A DNA stretch of 64,000 bases from Rana temporaria. Taxonomy: Eukaryota; Chordata; Amphibia; Anura; Ranidae. Position numbers and translations under genes: made by a program. Shown one piece after another: positions 10,891 to 22,750 of this stretch (position 1 is the stretch's first letter; the number at the start of each line of letters is the position of its first letter). The stretch covers positions 84,632,286 through 84,696,285 of the forward strand of contig NC_053490.1 in the NCBI RefSeq assembly GCF_905171775.1, read 5' to 3'. The notes beneath the pieces are model-generated. The model did no database searches, had not been told where the DNA came from, and was given only the letters and a program-made list of their open reading frames with translations.

Positions 10891-11063
10891 GGTAGATTTA
10901 CTAAAACTGGAGAGTGCAAAATCTGGTGCAGCTCTACCTATAAACCAATCAGCTTCCATTGTTTTTGTCAAAGCTTAATAGAACAAGTTGAAGTTAGAAG
11001 CTGATTGGCTACCATACACAGCTGCACCAGATATTGCACTCGCCAGTTTTAGTAAATTGATCC
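10891..11063. mobile_element. Palindromic MITE, about 173 bp
   Basis: The left half (ACTAAAACTGGAGAGTGCAA, CAGCTC, AACCAATCAGCTTC) is answered by GAAGCTGATTGGCTACCAT and a right end TTTTAGTAAATTGATCC. A 6-bp CTATGA lies immediately outside both ends. The superfamily is not assigned. Confidence 0.65.
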
Positions 11064-11069
11064 CTATGA

Positions 11070-11705
11070 CGGTCTGGAATTTCCAGTGCCGAGATCTATA
11101 TGATATCAGTTGATGATCTAACCCATCAAAATATATATGAAACTGAAATATCAGTACTGACTGGAATCAGCTGCCAAAGCAGTTTGAAACCATTGAATAA
11201 TGTATCCAACCTGCAATAAATATTTGAACTATACAAAACAATGGCATTCCCATGTATCCTGATAATCTCCTCTAAAAAAGAAGCATTCTCATTGTTTTCA
11301 TTGAAGCAGTGCATTGAGCAGTCAAGTTATACAAAGTGCAGTAACCCATTCATAGCAATCAATAACAATATAGAGATTGTGATCAGATTGATGACAGTTG
11401 GTTTCAGATTGGTTGCTCTGTACTGCACTTTACACATCACCGCACTTAACACTTCCTTAGTATAAAAAGACACAGCCAAGAATCTGTCCTCAGCATGATT
11501 TCATAAAGAAAGTTAAAGAACACTGGGGGAACTTAGAAAAATCTGCAAACTTTACAATTTCTACACTGTATCTAATGAAAACACAAATTTAATAACCAAG
11601 CACACTGCAAAAGAGTAAACAGTATTGTATACAAAAAATAATAACCATTTGAGAAAACACACATATTTCATCTGTTGATCTGCAAAACATATACTCAACA
11701 ACAGA
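11070..11705. other. No recognisable feature
   Basis: AT-rich DNA leading into a TAA/TAG-rich tract; no domain, terminal repeat or strong palindrome seen. Confidence 0.4.
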
Positions 11706-11850
11706 AATAATAACAAGTATTATTATTATTATGAGAGGTAGTAGTAGTAGTAGTAGTAATAATATTAATGATAACAATAATATTGTAATGTAACTACCAA
11801 TATTAATACCATCTGTACTATTAATACTATGACAATACTATACTAGTAAT

Positions 11851-12133
11851 CAGGGCTTTTTTTCAGGGGGAACTTGGGGGAACTCAGTTCCACCACCTCT
11901 GGCTCAGACCCTTTGGTGTCTGCTCACCACAATTACTTGTAAACACAGAAGTCTGGTTTCTGTGTTTACAAGTGACAGCTCTGCACTCTGTGTGTAACCC
12001 CCTGAACTCTGCACTCTGTATGTAATACAATCCTGGTATTTAATGCCCCTTTAAGACCCTTCTACTGTTTGTGAAATCTGAACGGGGTCGTGGTTGAGTT
12101 CCTGCACCTATTTTCTGAGAAAAAAAAGCTCTG
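11851..12133. mobile_element. hAT MITE (hAT-C), 283 bp
   Basis: It begins CAGGGCTTTTTTTCAGGGGG and ends GAGAAAAAAAAGCTCTG, flanked by exact 8-bp duplications CTAGTAAT (11843-11850, 12134-12141). The terminal segment, including a GTTCC.CCACCTC block, is shared with the larger hAT-D at 23820-24712. Its interior contains two copies of an AACTCTGCACTCTGTATGTA-like motif related to the minisatellite at 56.5-57.0 kb. Confidence 0.9.
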
Positions 12134-12660
12134 CTAGTAATAGTAGTAGTAATAATAATAATACCAATAATAACTACATCAAATAATTGCCACTAACACT
12201 AGCTATAACTACTAATAGTACATAATTTGGCTAAAGATCTTCAAAGGACAAAAATTACATGACCTTCAGCTTGCAAGATTTGAAAAGATCGCTATTGTAT
12301 TCATATAACAACAACAATATTATTAACAATAATAATATAGTAATAATAATAATAACTACCTAAAACACAATCACCTCTACTATTAATACTACTAATGAGT
12401 ACTAATGATAGTAAAAGCAATAATTGTAATAACAACAAGAATCATCATCATAATATTAATAAGAAAAAATAATAACTGCATAAAATTCCTACCACTTTTA
12501 CTATTAATAATATCTAATACTACTAATAGCACATACTTCGGTAAAGATCTTCAAGGCACATACATTACATGATCTTTAGTCTGAAAGATTTTATTGGTCC
12601 ATATTATATTCTTATATAACTATAAAACTAATAATGACAACCAAAAAATTCTGCCACCTC

Positions 12661-13084
12661 TACTATTACTTTTACTACTACTAATCCTAATTAAATGATA
12701 ATTATAATAATAACGACTAAAAAAATTCTACCACCTCCACTACTTCCAATAGTAATAATGATATTAATAATAACAACCACAAATTCTACCACCTCTACTA
12801 TTACTATTACTATCACTAGTACTAACAAAATTAATAATAAGAAGAAATACCCAATATAAATTCTACCGCCTCTACTATTACTTTTACTACTACTAATCCT
12901 AAATAAATGATAATTATAATAATAACGACTAAAAAAATTCTACCACCTCCACTACTTCCAATAGTAATAATGATATTAATAATAACAACCACAAATTCTA
13001 CCACCTCTACTATTACTATTACTATCACTAGTACTAACAAAATTAATAATAAGAAGAAATACCCAATATAAATTCTACCGCCTC
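12661..13084. repeat. Tandem duplication, 212-bp period, two copies
   Basis: The segment from 12661 (TACTATTACTTTTACTACTA) is repeated at 12873 with very few differences over its length, then fades near 13084. This is the best conserved large-scale repeat within the TAA-rich region and looks recent. Confidence 0.85.
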
Positions 13085-13280
13085 TACTATTAGTACTAGT
13101 TACTACTACTAATAATAATATTAATATTAACAACCCCTAAAAACTCTACTGCCTCTACTTTTAATACTAATTACTACTACTTATATTAATTAACAACCCC
13201 TAAAAATTCTACTGCCTCTACTATTAATACTTATTTACTAATTACTACTACTACTGCTACTAATAAAAATAATAATAATT

Positions 13281-13430
13281 CTAGATTGTAAGCCCTGACG
13301 AGCAGGGCCCTCTGATTCCCGCCAGTACTGAATTGTATTGTAACTGTACTGTCTGCCCTCATGTTTTAAAGCTCTGTGCAAACTGTTGGCGCTATATAAA
13401 TCCTGTATAGTAATAATAATAATAATAACA
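13281..13430 (+). repeat. L2/SINE-type 3' tail with TAA microsatellite
   Basis: Reads AGATTGTAAGCCCTGACGAG, CAGGGCCCTCTGATTCC and GGCGCTATATAAATCCTGTA, then a TAATAATAATAA run. This is the 3' end shared by frog L2-like LINEs and the SINEs that borrow it. A related but more decayed tail is seen reversed at 34768. No SINE head or RT is attached here. Confidence 0.65.
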
Positions 13431-14247
13431 AAAATTCTATCACCTCTACTATTATTACTAATTACTACTACTTCTGCTAATGATAATAATAACTATAATA
13501 ACTTATAAATTCTACAACCTCTACTATTAATATGAATTAATTCTACTACTACTACTAATAATAATAATAATAATAATAAAGTGTCATAAATAAGAATAAT
13601 AAAGTAGTATCGCCATTCATTTATGAACACCTCCTCATCTAAAGATCTGTATGTAGAGATGTACCTTTTACTCCTTCTAATATTAGATGCATACTGTAAA
13701 GTAGTGGAAGGACATGGAGTATATGGCACATGACAGATCTGTATTGCCCCCCCACATCTTGCACCCCATGTTCCCTGCAGTGCCTCTGTTTTGTATTGTC
13801 GGGCATCAGACAAAGTTTGGCAGTGCCAGCAGCCCTGATCGTGCAATGATGGGTGTACAGTCCCCAGCACTGGCATTCATACAATGATCGAAAGGTATGT
13901 GCTAAGTTTGTACTGGAAGTGACTGGTGGGACTGGATGTGTATACTGGGAGGGATCCCCCCATCCATTGGGCTCACCTTAGTTGCTCGCAGTCCTCCGGG
14001 CAGTGCTCGCCCTGTGGGTGATGGTGGCACGGGATGTACCTATCCTGGAGGCGTCACCTTCCATTCACAGACAAAGGAGACCTGGAGGAGCCTGGTGGTG
14101 CTGATGTTGGTGCTGATGGTGATGAGGATGCCAGTGAGATGCTCTCCAGCAGCACCGACCCTACTGAGTGGCAGTACAGGGAGGCTGCACCATCAGAGCA
14201 CTCTGTGCAGATCTCCGATCCGCCCAGAGATAGATACACACTGATAG

Positions 14248-14286
14248 AGAGGGAGAGAGAGAGAGAGAGAGAGGGGGAGAGAGGGA
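14248..14286. repeat. GA microsatellite
   Basis: An interrupted (GA)n run with GGG breaks, about 38 bp. The GC-richer flank 13940-14420 has no recognisable coding sequence. Confidence 0.9.
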
Positions 14287-14649
14287 GCTGTCAGATGATG
14301 ATCCTCATCCCTGGAATCGCTCCATCCACTGCCTGCATCATCCCAGCGCAAGACTCACAGCTCGGCTTTCATGTATCGGAGCGCCCTCTGCTGGAGATGT
14401 GGCAGCGCAGCAGTCAGCACTTTTCCCATAGGTGGTGAAGTGTGAGAACAAGTCAGATCAGATCATTACTTGCTGGGAAAAGGATCCATGTCATCCTGTC
14501 TGCTCATTTGTGCTTCATTTAATTGGAACATCTTATTCAGACTCCGCTTCTATCTATAGCTCCGGTGTTTGCTTCCACACCATGCAATCCTTTAAATAAC
14601 TGTTTCCCTTGCTGTTTTATTATGGCTGGATATCATCACACCTGGAGTA

Positions 14650-15425
14650 CTACTAACCACTTCTCTACTGGGCACTTATACCCCCTTCCTGCCCAGGCCA
14701 ATTATCAGCTTTCAGCGCTCTCACACTTTGAATGACAATTGCGCAGTCATGCAACACTGTACCAGTATGACATTTTTATAATTTTTTCCACACAAATAGA
14801 GCTTTCTTTTGGTGGTATGTAATCACCGTTGTTTTTTTTTTTGGTAAATAAACAAATGAAAACTGAAAAAAAAAAACTTTTTCATAGTGTGTTATAAAAT
14901 GTTGGTAACAGGTAATTTTTCTCCTTCACTGATGTGCGCCGATGTGGCTACACTGGTGGGCACTGATGGACAGTGCTGATGGGTGGCACTAATAGACAGC
15001 ACTGATAAGTGACACTGATGAGGAGGCACTGATGGCCACTGATTGGCAGCACTGGTGGGCACAGATCAGCAGCACTGGTGGCCACTACACTAATAATCAG
15101 GACACTAATAATCAGTGCCCTGAGTATCAGTTTAGCTGTCCCTTTTGGAGAAGCAGGTAACTGGCTTTCTTTTACGATCCTCATGCTGTCAGCATGAGAA
15201 AAGGAGTGCCGATCAACTGCTTCTATTTACATCCATGATCAGCTGTGATTGGACACAGCTGATCACAGGGTAAAGAGCAGCTGATTGGCTCTTTAATCTC
15301 AATCTGGATCAGTAGTGTCCTCTGGACACTGTGAGCACAGAGCGTGATGCCTGCGCCCCGCAGCAGCTGCACGGCGGGCGCAATAACAGGAGGCCGTCAT
15401 ATGACGGCCTTCCTGAACTAGCCAT
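14650..15425. repeat. Interspersed repeat with a degenerate GCACTGATGG array
   Basis: Starts with an AACCACTTCTCTACTGGGCA-like end and continues through AATGACAATTGCGCAGTCATG and AGAGCTTTCTTTTGGTGGTA, which I recall as a common frog dispersed repeat. From about 14945 to 15130 a GCACTGATGG-type unit of roughly 10-22 bp is repeated imperfectly. A GATCAGCTGTGATTGGACAC palindrome and GGCCGTCATATGACGGCC close the right part. Superfamily and exact ends are not resolved. Confidence 0.5.
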
Positions 15426-15745
15426 CTGCTCTTTAGTCGTCATTCGGCTCTCAATCAATATGAACTCATTTTAACTCTCACGTCATCAAAGCTGTTTGTG
15501 TGGGTTTTTGCAAACATGTTTAAAAAAATCTTTTTAGATCTAAAGATTACATAAAACCCCCAAAACATATATTTTCTCAAAGCAGACACCCTAGAGATTA
15601 AAATAATGGTTGTTCCGGTTGTTAATGTCACACGATATTAGCACAATGGTTTATGAAATGTAAAACATCAGTAAGAAATACACAAAAGTTAATTTTAGGG
15701 CACTCAAACACAATAAATTACCCATTTATTAATTTTTTTGGGGAA
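15425..15745. other. No recognisable feature
   Basis: AT-rich DNA between the dispersed repeat and the split Tc1-like element; nothing assigned. Confidence 0.4.
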
Positions 15746-16495
15746 AGTATACAGTTGTGCACAGGGCCGCTGATAGGCCAGTACAGCTGGCCCAGCTGTA
15801 CCGGGCCCGGCTGGCAGGGGGGCCCGGGCAGCCTCGACAGAACCAATTAATGTTATAAAAAAAAAAAAACTTCCACAGTCATCCGACCAGCTAATACACA
15901 AATAGCCCCCGGCCCCCCCACCCCCTACCCCCCCCCCCCCCCGCTTATTACGTTTTTTTTGGCTCAGTACCTGCCTGCTTGATCCGTACGTAGTCGGCAG
16001 CAGGTAGGGACTATTTCCTGTATTTCGGGCGCGGAAGAGTATCACTTCTCTCTCCCGCGCCCGCTCCTCTGCTCTGCTCAGTCTGCAGAATCAAGTCCCG
16101 GCCAGCTTGTCCTTCCCTGGCGCCGCGGAGTGATTCTTCTCCCTCCGCGGCGCCAGGGAAGAGAGTGAGAGAAGGCAAAGCAGCGGCCGTTGCAGAAAGG
16201 AAAAAAACATTTTTTGTGACACTCCAGGCAGCGAATCCAGGCAGGCAGACAGCACAGCAGCCAACACTACTACTGCAGTCAAGGAGGAAGTGACTCTGTC
16301 CTGTCCAGGAATCAGGATAACAGGTATGAATGTACTTGTTTGGGGGGGGGGGGGGGGTCAAGATCTTCTGTCTGCAGGCTCACTCTAATTATTATTTCAG
16401 GCCTGGCTACCCCAATGTAGCTGAAAGTACAAGATCACATAGCAGAAACCCTAGAGAACAAGACAGTCTGATCACTGAGTAGTGGTAGCATTTAA

Positions 16496-16945
16496 AGCAG
16501 AGGTTCACCCAAAAAATTAATTTTTAACATTACATTCAGCCGAGTTGTCCTAATGACAATCGCCTGTTTTTGTTTTTTTTGTACATAACGTATTTCACCG
16601 CCGCTTCCGGGTAGCTCTTCTGCGGGACTGGGCGTTCCTATCTGATTGACAGGCTTCTGACCGTCGCATACTACGCGTCACGAGTTGCCGAAAGAAGCCA
16701 AACGTCGGTGCGCAGGCGCCGTATAGAGACGCACCGACGTTCGGCTTCTTTCGGCAACTCATGATGCGCTGTATGCGACCGTCGGAAGCCTGTCAATCAG
16801 ATAGGAACGCCCAGTCCCGCAGAAGACATACCCAGAAGCGGCGGTAAAATACGGTATGTACAAAAAAAAAAAAAACAGCCGATTGTCATTAGGACAATTC
16901 GGCTGAATGTAATGTTAAAATTTTATTTTTGGGTGAACCCCCACT
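16496..16945. mobile_element. piggyBac-like palindromic MITE, 450 bp
   Basis: Ends AGCAGAGGTTCACCC and GGGTGAACCCCCACT lie between TTAA copies (16492-16495, 16946-16949). Almost the whole element is a fold-back: CATTACATTCAGCCGA near 16530 is mirrored near 16905, and CTTCTTTCGGCAACTC is mirrored around the centre near 16710. It resembles 62532-63026 and the partial copy at 63782. Confidence 0.8.
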
Positions 16946-17582
16946 TTAAGGAAAATGTTTCACTGCAAATACATACCTCCCAACCGTCCCGGATTCCACG
17001 GGACCCTCCCGCAATTCCAAGTGTGTCCGGGGGTCCCGCGGACTAGACTAGAGTCCCAGAAAACAGGGCCCCAGGCGCGACCTTTAGGGGGAGACATTCC
17101 GTGCCCCCTCCTAATTTTCATTTTCTGTGTCCCCGATCTCACCCGCCATGTTTGGTGCCCTGTGATTGGGCATATGGGGGTCATGTGCAGCGTGGGGCTG
17201 GCCTGTCTGGGATCGTCTAGAAGTCCCACCTCCGCACATGACCGCTATACGCCCAATCACAGTGCGACGGGAAATACGGACAATGGTGGCGGGAGACAAT
17301 CACAGTGTGAGCCGCCGGAGCTGCGGTCTTCACCTCCGCCTGTCTCTCTGCTCTGTGTCCCTCGGCGGCAGTGTGTCCCTCGGCGGCAGAGGGGCAGGGG
17401 GACTCGGTTCTAAGAGATGGGAGCATGGATGATGGAGGTGCAGTCTTACACCATGGAGCGGGCTGCAGGTGGATGGCGCAGGCGGGGAGTCGGGACAGAG
17501 GTAAGGAGGACGGATTTGAACCGAGCTGTGGGGAGGGGGGTGTGTGAGTAGTGCAGGAAGTAGGACGCTTACTGTAGGAGTC

Positions 17583-17952
17583 AGGGGGGTCAGCGTCTGT
17601 GTCAGGTGGGGGTCAGCATCTGTGTCAGGTGGGGGTCAGCGTCTGTGTCAGGTGGGGGTCAGCGTCTGTGTCAGGTGGGGGTCAGCGTCTGTGTCAGGTG
17701 GGACTCAGCGTCTGTGTCAGGTGGGACTCAGCGTCTGTGTCAGGTGGGGGTCTGTGTCAGGTGGGGGTCAGTGTCTGTGTCAGGTGGGGGTCAGCGTCTG
17801 TGTCAGGTGGGGGTCAGCGTCTGTGTCAGGTGGGACTCAGCGTCTGTGTCAGGTGGGACTCAGCGTCTGTGTCAGGTGGGGGTCTGTGTCAGGTGGGGGT
17901 CAGTGTCTGTGTCAGGTGGGGGTCAGCGTCTGTGTCAGGTGGGGGTCAGCGT
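17583..17952. repeat. 23-bp minisatellite with 132-bp higher-order repeat
   Basis: Unit GTCTGTGTCAGGTGGGGGTC plus AGC, about 16 copies. Variants with GGACTC and a shortened GGGGTCTGTG unit recur in the same order 132 bp apart (17697 against 17829), showing block duplication of several units. The three long overlapping plus-strand frames here (CVRWGSASVSGG and shifts) are repeat artefacts. The array is inside hAT-B. Confidence 0.95.
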
Positions 17953-18856
17953 AATGTGAGTAGTGCAGAAAGTAGGAGTCAGGTGGATCAGTGTGTTTGT
18001 CAGGGGGTCAGATAGATCACATGTGTTCAAAACATGGAAAGAGTGCAGCGCTATGTGGTTAAAATCATGTGTGAAATAAATGTTATACCTTGAAATCCTC
18101 TGTAACTCAAAAGATGCAACCTGTAGAATTTTTTAGACCTTGCCTATGGAGATTTTAAAGGGTAAAAGTTTGTTGCCATTCCACAAGCGGGTGCAATTTT
18201 TAAGCGTGACATGTGGGGTCAAAATTTACTCGGCGTAACATTATCTTTCACAATATAAAAAAAATTGGGCTAACTTTACTGTTGTCTTGGGTCTGTTCTA
18301 ATCTGAAAACAGTATTTATTTTGGATAATAAAACTTATAACTGGCTGGAGAAAAATAAATATCACTTGTAGACAAATCTGCACGTTGTTTCAAGGCGGGG
18401 TCTGGGGAGGGGCCAAGGGTCGGGGCCAGGGGTGTGGCTGAAGGAGGGATCAGGGGTGGAGCTGAAGGGGGCCCCGTCAGGTATGCTGTACGGGGCCCCA
18501 TGATTTCTATCAGCGGCCCTGGTTGTGCACATAAGTTTACATACCCTGGCAGGATTTCTGATTTATTGGCCATTTTTCAGAGAATATGAATAACACAAAA
18601 AAAACTTTTCTTTCACTCATGGTTAGTGTTTGGCTGAAGCCATTTATTATCAAACAACTGTGTTTACTCTTTTTAAATCATGATCACAACGGAAACCACC
18701 CAAATTACCCTGATCAAAAGTTTACATACCCTGGTGATTTTGGCCTGATATCATGCACACAAGTTGACACAAAGGGGTTTGAAAGGCTATTAAAGTTAAC
18801 CATCCTCACCTGTGATCTGTTTGCTTGTAATTAGTGTGTGTGTATAAAAGGTTAAT

Positions 18857-19550
18857 GGGCCAGATTCACAGAGCAAGTACGCCGGCATATCTACTGATAC
18901 GCCGGCGTACTTTCAAATTTCCCGCGTCGTATCTTTAGTTTGAATCCTCAAACTAAGATCCGACAGGCGTACGGCTTCGTACGCCTTCGGATCTTAGATG
19001 CAATACTTTGGCGCCCGCTGGGTGGAGTTTGCGTCGTTTTCTGCGTCGGGTATGCAAATTAGCGATTTACGACGATCCACAAACGTACGCGCGGCCGTCA
19101 CATTTTCTAACGTCGTCTGTAGTCGGCTTTTACCGGCGTATAGTTAAAGCTGGTATTTTGCGGCGTATAGATAGACTTGCCATGTTAAGTATGGCCGTCG
19201 TTCCCACGTCGAAATTTGAATTTTTTTTTTTGGCGTAAGTCGTCCGTGAATAGGAACGTAACTCACGTCGAAAATTAAAACAATGACGTCGTTGCAACGT
19301 CATTTCGCGCAAAGCACGGCAGGAAATTTCTGGACGACGCATGCGCAGTTCATTCGGCACAGGGACGCGCTTCATTTAAATGAAACCCGCCTCCTGATCG
19401 CCGATTTGAATTCCGCCGCCAGAAATACACTACGCCGCCGCAACTTACGGCGCAAAATTATTGAGGATTCGAAATTCCGCCAGGTAAGGTACGGCGGCGT
19501 AGCGTATCTCTGATACGCTGCGCGGATCCAATTCTCTCTGGATCTGGCCC
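18857..19550. mobile_element. PIF-type palindromic element, GGGCCAGATTC family, copy 1
   Basis: Ends GGGCCAGATTCACAGAG and TCTCTCTGGATCTGGCCC; subterminal TACGCCGGCATATCTAC and GATACGCCGGCGTAC form inner hairpins at the left, and GATACGCT motifs occur at the right. Flanks are TAAT and TATG, compatible with a decayed TAA-type duplication, and the Tc1 sequence resumes exactly on both sides. CG-rich frames inside are not genes. Confidence 0.8.
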
Positions 19551-19677
19551 TATGAGTTTATGGACTCCCGATAGACCCTTGCATCTTTCATCCAGTGCTG
19601 CACTGGAGTGCAATAAATAGGGAAAGTGACACCAGGATTGAGAAGTGATGTTTTACATGTTGCTTTCGGGCAATTAA

Positions 19678-19936
19678 AGGAGTTGTAAAGAAAAACATTT
19701 TTTCACCTTAATGCAATCTATGCATTAAGGTGAAAAAACATCTGATGCCGCCGCCCCCCCCGAGCCCCCGTTTTACTTACCTGTACCCTCGAAAGTCTGG
19801 AGGACCAGAGACAGCCGCCGAGGGACCCCAGAAGACATGGATCGGGGCCACTCTGTGCAAAACTAACTGCACAGTGGAGGTAAGTATGAAATGTTTGTTA
19901 TTTTAAAGGAAAACCAAAAATTCCTTTACTAACCCT
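19678..19936. mobile_element. piggyBac-like MITE, 259 bp
   Basis: Ends AGGAGTTGTAAAGAAAAAC and TCCTTTACTAACCCT are imperfect inverted repeats between TTAA copies (19674-19677, 19937-19940). An inner palindrome TTTTTCACCTTAATGCA/TGCATTAAGGTGAAAAA lies near the left end. Confidence 0.7.
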
Positions 19937-19940
19937 TTAA

Positions 19941-20660
19941 CAGTAAGGGGAGATCAGTAAATGACTGGCCAATGGGCATATGGAGCCCGAAACACATGGA
20001 AGGGGTTTGAACACATATAGGGGTGTGTGGAAGCGATCCAGCAGCTTGTCAGATTTACATGCACTCCCAGCTATCAGGAATGTGTATGAAGCCACCCCAA
20101 GGTGGTAAAAAGGTTAAATAACTATTTCCTGTTAATATGGCTGTATTTCATTACACTACTCTTTAAAACAGAACTAAACTATTTACTATTTTTAATCCTT
20201 ATGCTGCTACAATTAGAAAAAAGATAGTAAGATAAATAATATTTTTACTTCCAGAATGTCACTATTTGAATCAGCCAGACCTATGCATCCATAAAAGCAA
20301 TATAATAAAAAGTCATATGTGAATATAGATATGTACCGCACCCAAATATAAATAATAAACAGTAAGTTATACATACCGGTAACTATTAAATATAAAATTA
20401 ACTATAAATGGGACAAGTATTAACACCCACCTGATACACATATGCATACATAACATATATAATATACATATTCAACATGAAGACACATCCTGATTGTCAG
20501 TAAAAGCGACGGATCTGGAGAATCTCAATGTGTGACAGAGGTCATGCATACAAATAGTTCAGATGCAAAAGACAAACGTTAGTGCAAAAAAATGCATACA
20601 CTGTATTTCATCGACATTTGGGGGAGACCAAGGACTCCTTTCTTAAGGTGAGAGACAAGA
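19941..20660. other. No recognisable feature
   Basis: AT-rich DNA; nothing assigned. Confidence 0.4.

Positions 20661-20663
<3 letters not shown>

Positions 20664-20716
<53 letters not shown>
20664..20716. repeat. TA microsatellite
   Basis: An uninterrupted (TA)n of about 26 units, directly abutting the left end of a Tc1/mariner-type element that targets TA. Confidence 0.95.
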
Positions 20717-20717
<1 letters not shown>

Positions 20718-21970
20718 TGCTCAAAAAACAAAAGGAACACTTTGTAATCAGAGTAGAGCATCAAGTCAATCAAGCTCCTTGGATATTGATCTGGTCAGTT
20801 AAGTAACAGAGGGGGTTGTTAATCAGCTTCAAATGCTTTGGTGTTAATGAAATTAACAACAGGTGCACTAGATGGGGAACAATGAGACCACCTCCAAAAC
20901 AGGAACGGTTTTAAAGTTGGAGGACACTGACATTTTTTTTTTCCTACTCATCTTTTCTGATTGTTTTCACTAGTTTTCCATTTGGGTAGGGTCAGTGTCA
21001 CTACTGGTAGCACAAGGTGATACCTGGACCCTATAGAGGTTGCACAGGCAGTTCAACTCCTCCAGGATGGCACATCAATACGTGCCATTGCCAAAAAGCA
21101 TTGAAGACATTCCAGGAGACTGGCAGTTACTCTAGGAGAGCTGGACATGGTCATAGGAGGTCCTTAACCCATCAGCAGGACTGATATCTATCTGCTCCTT
21201 TGTGAAAGAAGGAACAGGAAGAGCACTGCCAGAGCCCTACAAAATGACCTCCAGCAGGCCATTGGTGTGAATGTCTCAGACCAACCAATCAGAAACAGAC
21301 TTCATGGGGAGGCCTGGAAGCTCGACGTCCTCTAGTGTGCTCTGTGCTCACTGCCAGACACCGTTGGATTGGCATTTGCCATTGAACACCAGAATTGGTG
21401 GGTCCGCCACTGGTGCCCCATGCTTTACACAGATGATAGCAGGTTCGCCCTGAGCACATGTGACAGATGTGAAAGGGTCTGGAGAAGCTGTGGAGAACGT
21501 TATGCTGCCTGTAACATCATTCAGCATGACTGGTTTGGTGGTTGGTCAGTGATGGTCTGGAGGCATATCCATGGAGGGATGCACAGACCTCTACAGGCTA
21601 GACAATGGCACCCTGACTGCCATTAGGTATAGGGATGAAATCCTTGGACCCATTGTCAGACCCTACGCTGGTGCAGTGGGTCCTGGGTTCCTCCTGGTGC
21701 ACGACAATGCCCGGCCTCATGTGGCGAAAGCATGCAGCAAGTTCCTGGAGGATGAAGAAATTGATACCATTGAATGGTCCCCACACTCACCTGACCTAAA
21801 TCCAATAGAACACCTCTGGGACATTACGTTTCAGTCCATCCGATGCCACCATGTTGCACCTCAGCCTGTTCAGGAGCTCAATGATGCTCTGGTCCAGATC
21901 CAGGATATTATCCGTTTTCTCATTAGGAGCATTCCCTGATGTTGTCAGGCATACATACAAGCACATGGGA
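20717..21970 (+). mobile_element. Tc1/mariner-type element, 3'-truncated
   Basis: The left end CTGCTCAAAAAACAAAAGGA follows a TA run. The body holds a decayed transposase to about 21940. The expected right inverted repeat is absent; homology appears to stop near 21970. Numerous substitutions and frame changes mark it as old. Confidence 0.75.
21060..21942 (+). pseudogene. Tc1/mariner transposase pseudogene
   Basis: Readable pieces across frames are the first catalytic block (LYTDDSRFALSTCDRCERVW), then CGERYAACNIIQHDWFGGWS and a long open C-terminal part at 21571-21939. That part has YRLDNGTLTAIRYRDEILG, FLLVHDNARPHVAKACSKFL and WSPHSPDLNPIEHLWD. HDNARPH carries the second catalytic Asp and PDLNPIEHLWD the third acidic residue of the DDE triad. 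The N-terminal helix-turn-helix part is unreadable, and at least two frame changes and several stops separate the pieces, so the protein is not made. Confidence 0.85.
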
Positions 21971-22750
21971 AACAATGTCAGCTTAATATGACTTTCTCAG
22001 GATGGCGAGCAGTATATAGGAAAGCTCCATATTTCTCATCAGGTTTTTGTTGCTGTGTATGTTCCCAATAGGAAGATTCACCCTTTGTGTCCTGGTGACC
22101 ATTGTATCTAGGACTGAAAGTAAGGGAAAATCCGACATCAGAACATAATAGAGAAGTATGCATAAGACAGCCATAAATGTATTGAAATTCAGCTGGTTTA
22201 GCAGGGACCGGTCAAATTTCAAACCATGTATGGCCAGGAAGGTTGTACAGAAGTCAGTCTACCAATTGACTTCCGTACAACCGCCCTGACAGATTTTCCC
22301 TGCTTGATCAGCAGGCTATTGTCTTCCACGGTGATCGGTGTATTCTGATGCCAGGGAAGTCTCCCCACTGTCAGAATACAATAGCACAGCAGGGAGGATT
22401 CCCCCATCCACATAGTTTGCTTGGACGGGGAATTAAGTCAGTTTCTTTTTTTTTTCAATTTGCTGGTTATATGAAACAAACTGACTCATGCCTGGGCTGC
22501 TTTACAATGAGCACATTTTTTTCTGTGGATAACTGTCTAGGAAGGCTTTATTTTTAGGATGTGTGTTGATGGGCGTTTATTTGCTTCAAGCAACTTCTGC
22601 ATTCCCATTCCCACTTGAAATAGTTTAAATACATTTCATCTCACGCAAGCGCAGTATCACAGACATTTTTAAAATGGTGGTGCAGAAACAGGGACCCAGG
22701 AAGCACAGAGACAGGACAAAAATAGGCAAGTTTAAAAAAAGACACAGGAA
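21971..22750. other. No recognisable feature
   Basis: A short inverted repeat near 22240-22280 (AAGTCAGTCTACCAATTGAC region) and an inverted TTCTGACAGTG-like pair near 22345-22380 are the only structure seen. Confidence 0.35.

Larger units (their letters stand above)
11710..13610. repeat. TAA/TTA-rich low-complexity region with a degenerate CTACCACCTCTACTA motif
   Basis: About 1.9 kb of runs of TAA, TAT and TAG triplets mixed with recurring AATTCTACCACCTCTACTAT-like blocks every 50-110 bp. A hAT MITE (11851-12133) and an L2-type tail (13281-13420) are embedded. Frames on the minus strand rich in Ile, Leu and Val arise from this composition and are not genes. Confidence 0.85.
15762..18521. 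mobile_element. Non-autonomous hAT element (hAT-B), 2.76 kb
   Basis: Ends CAGGGCCGCTGATAGG and CTATCAGCGGCCCTG with exact 8-bp duplications GTTGTGCA (15754-15761, 18522-18529). The termini, including GTACGGGGCCCCRTGATTTC near the right end, match hAT-A. The GC-rich interior has no transposase. It carries a TTAA-flanked MITE (16496-16945), GC-rich palindromes (for example about 16110-16165) and a 23-bp minisatellite (17583-17952). Frames read across the GC-rich parts show no domain. Confidence 0.9.
15749..19640 (+). mobile_element. Tc1-like element, split by two later insertions
   Basis: Three collinear pieces, 15749-15761, 18522-18856 and 19551 to about 19640, join into one Tc1-like 5' region. 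It starts TACAGTTGTGCA, continues ATAAGTTTACATACCCTGG, and reaches the leader just before where the transposase would begin (GACTCCCGATAGACCCTTGC). The first break is hAT-B with its 8-bp duplication GTTGTGCA; the second is a PIF-type element at 18857. The transposase and right end are missing, so the copy was truncated. The pieces give a clear order of events: Tc1 first, hAT and PIF later. Confidence 0.8.

Noticed and set aside
12831..13133. 100-codon hydrophobic minus-strand frame suggesting a membrane protein
   Set aside because: Ile/Val/Leu runs come from TAA/TTA triplet repeats; no start context or conserved feature.
17544..18015. Three overlapping plus-strand frames of 117-138 codons
   Set aside because: Frame-shifted translations of the 23-bp minisatellite inside hAT-B.
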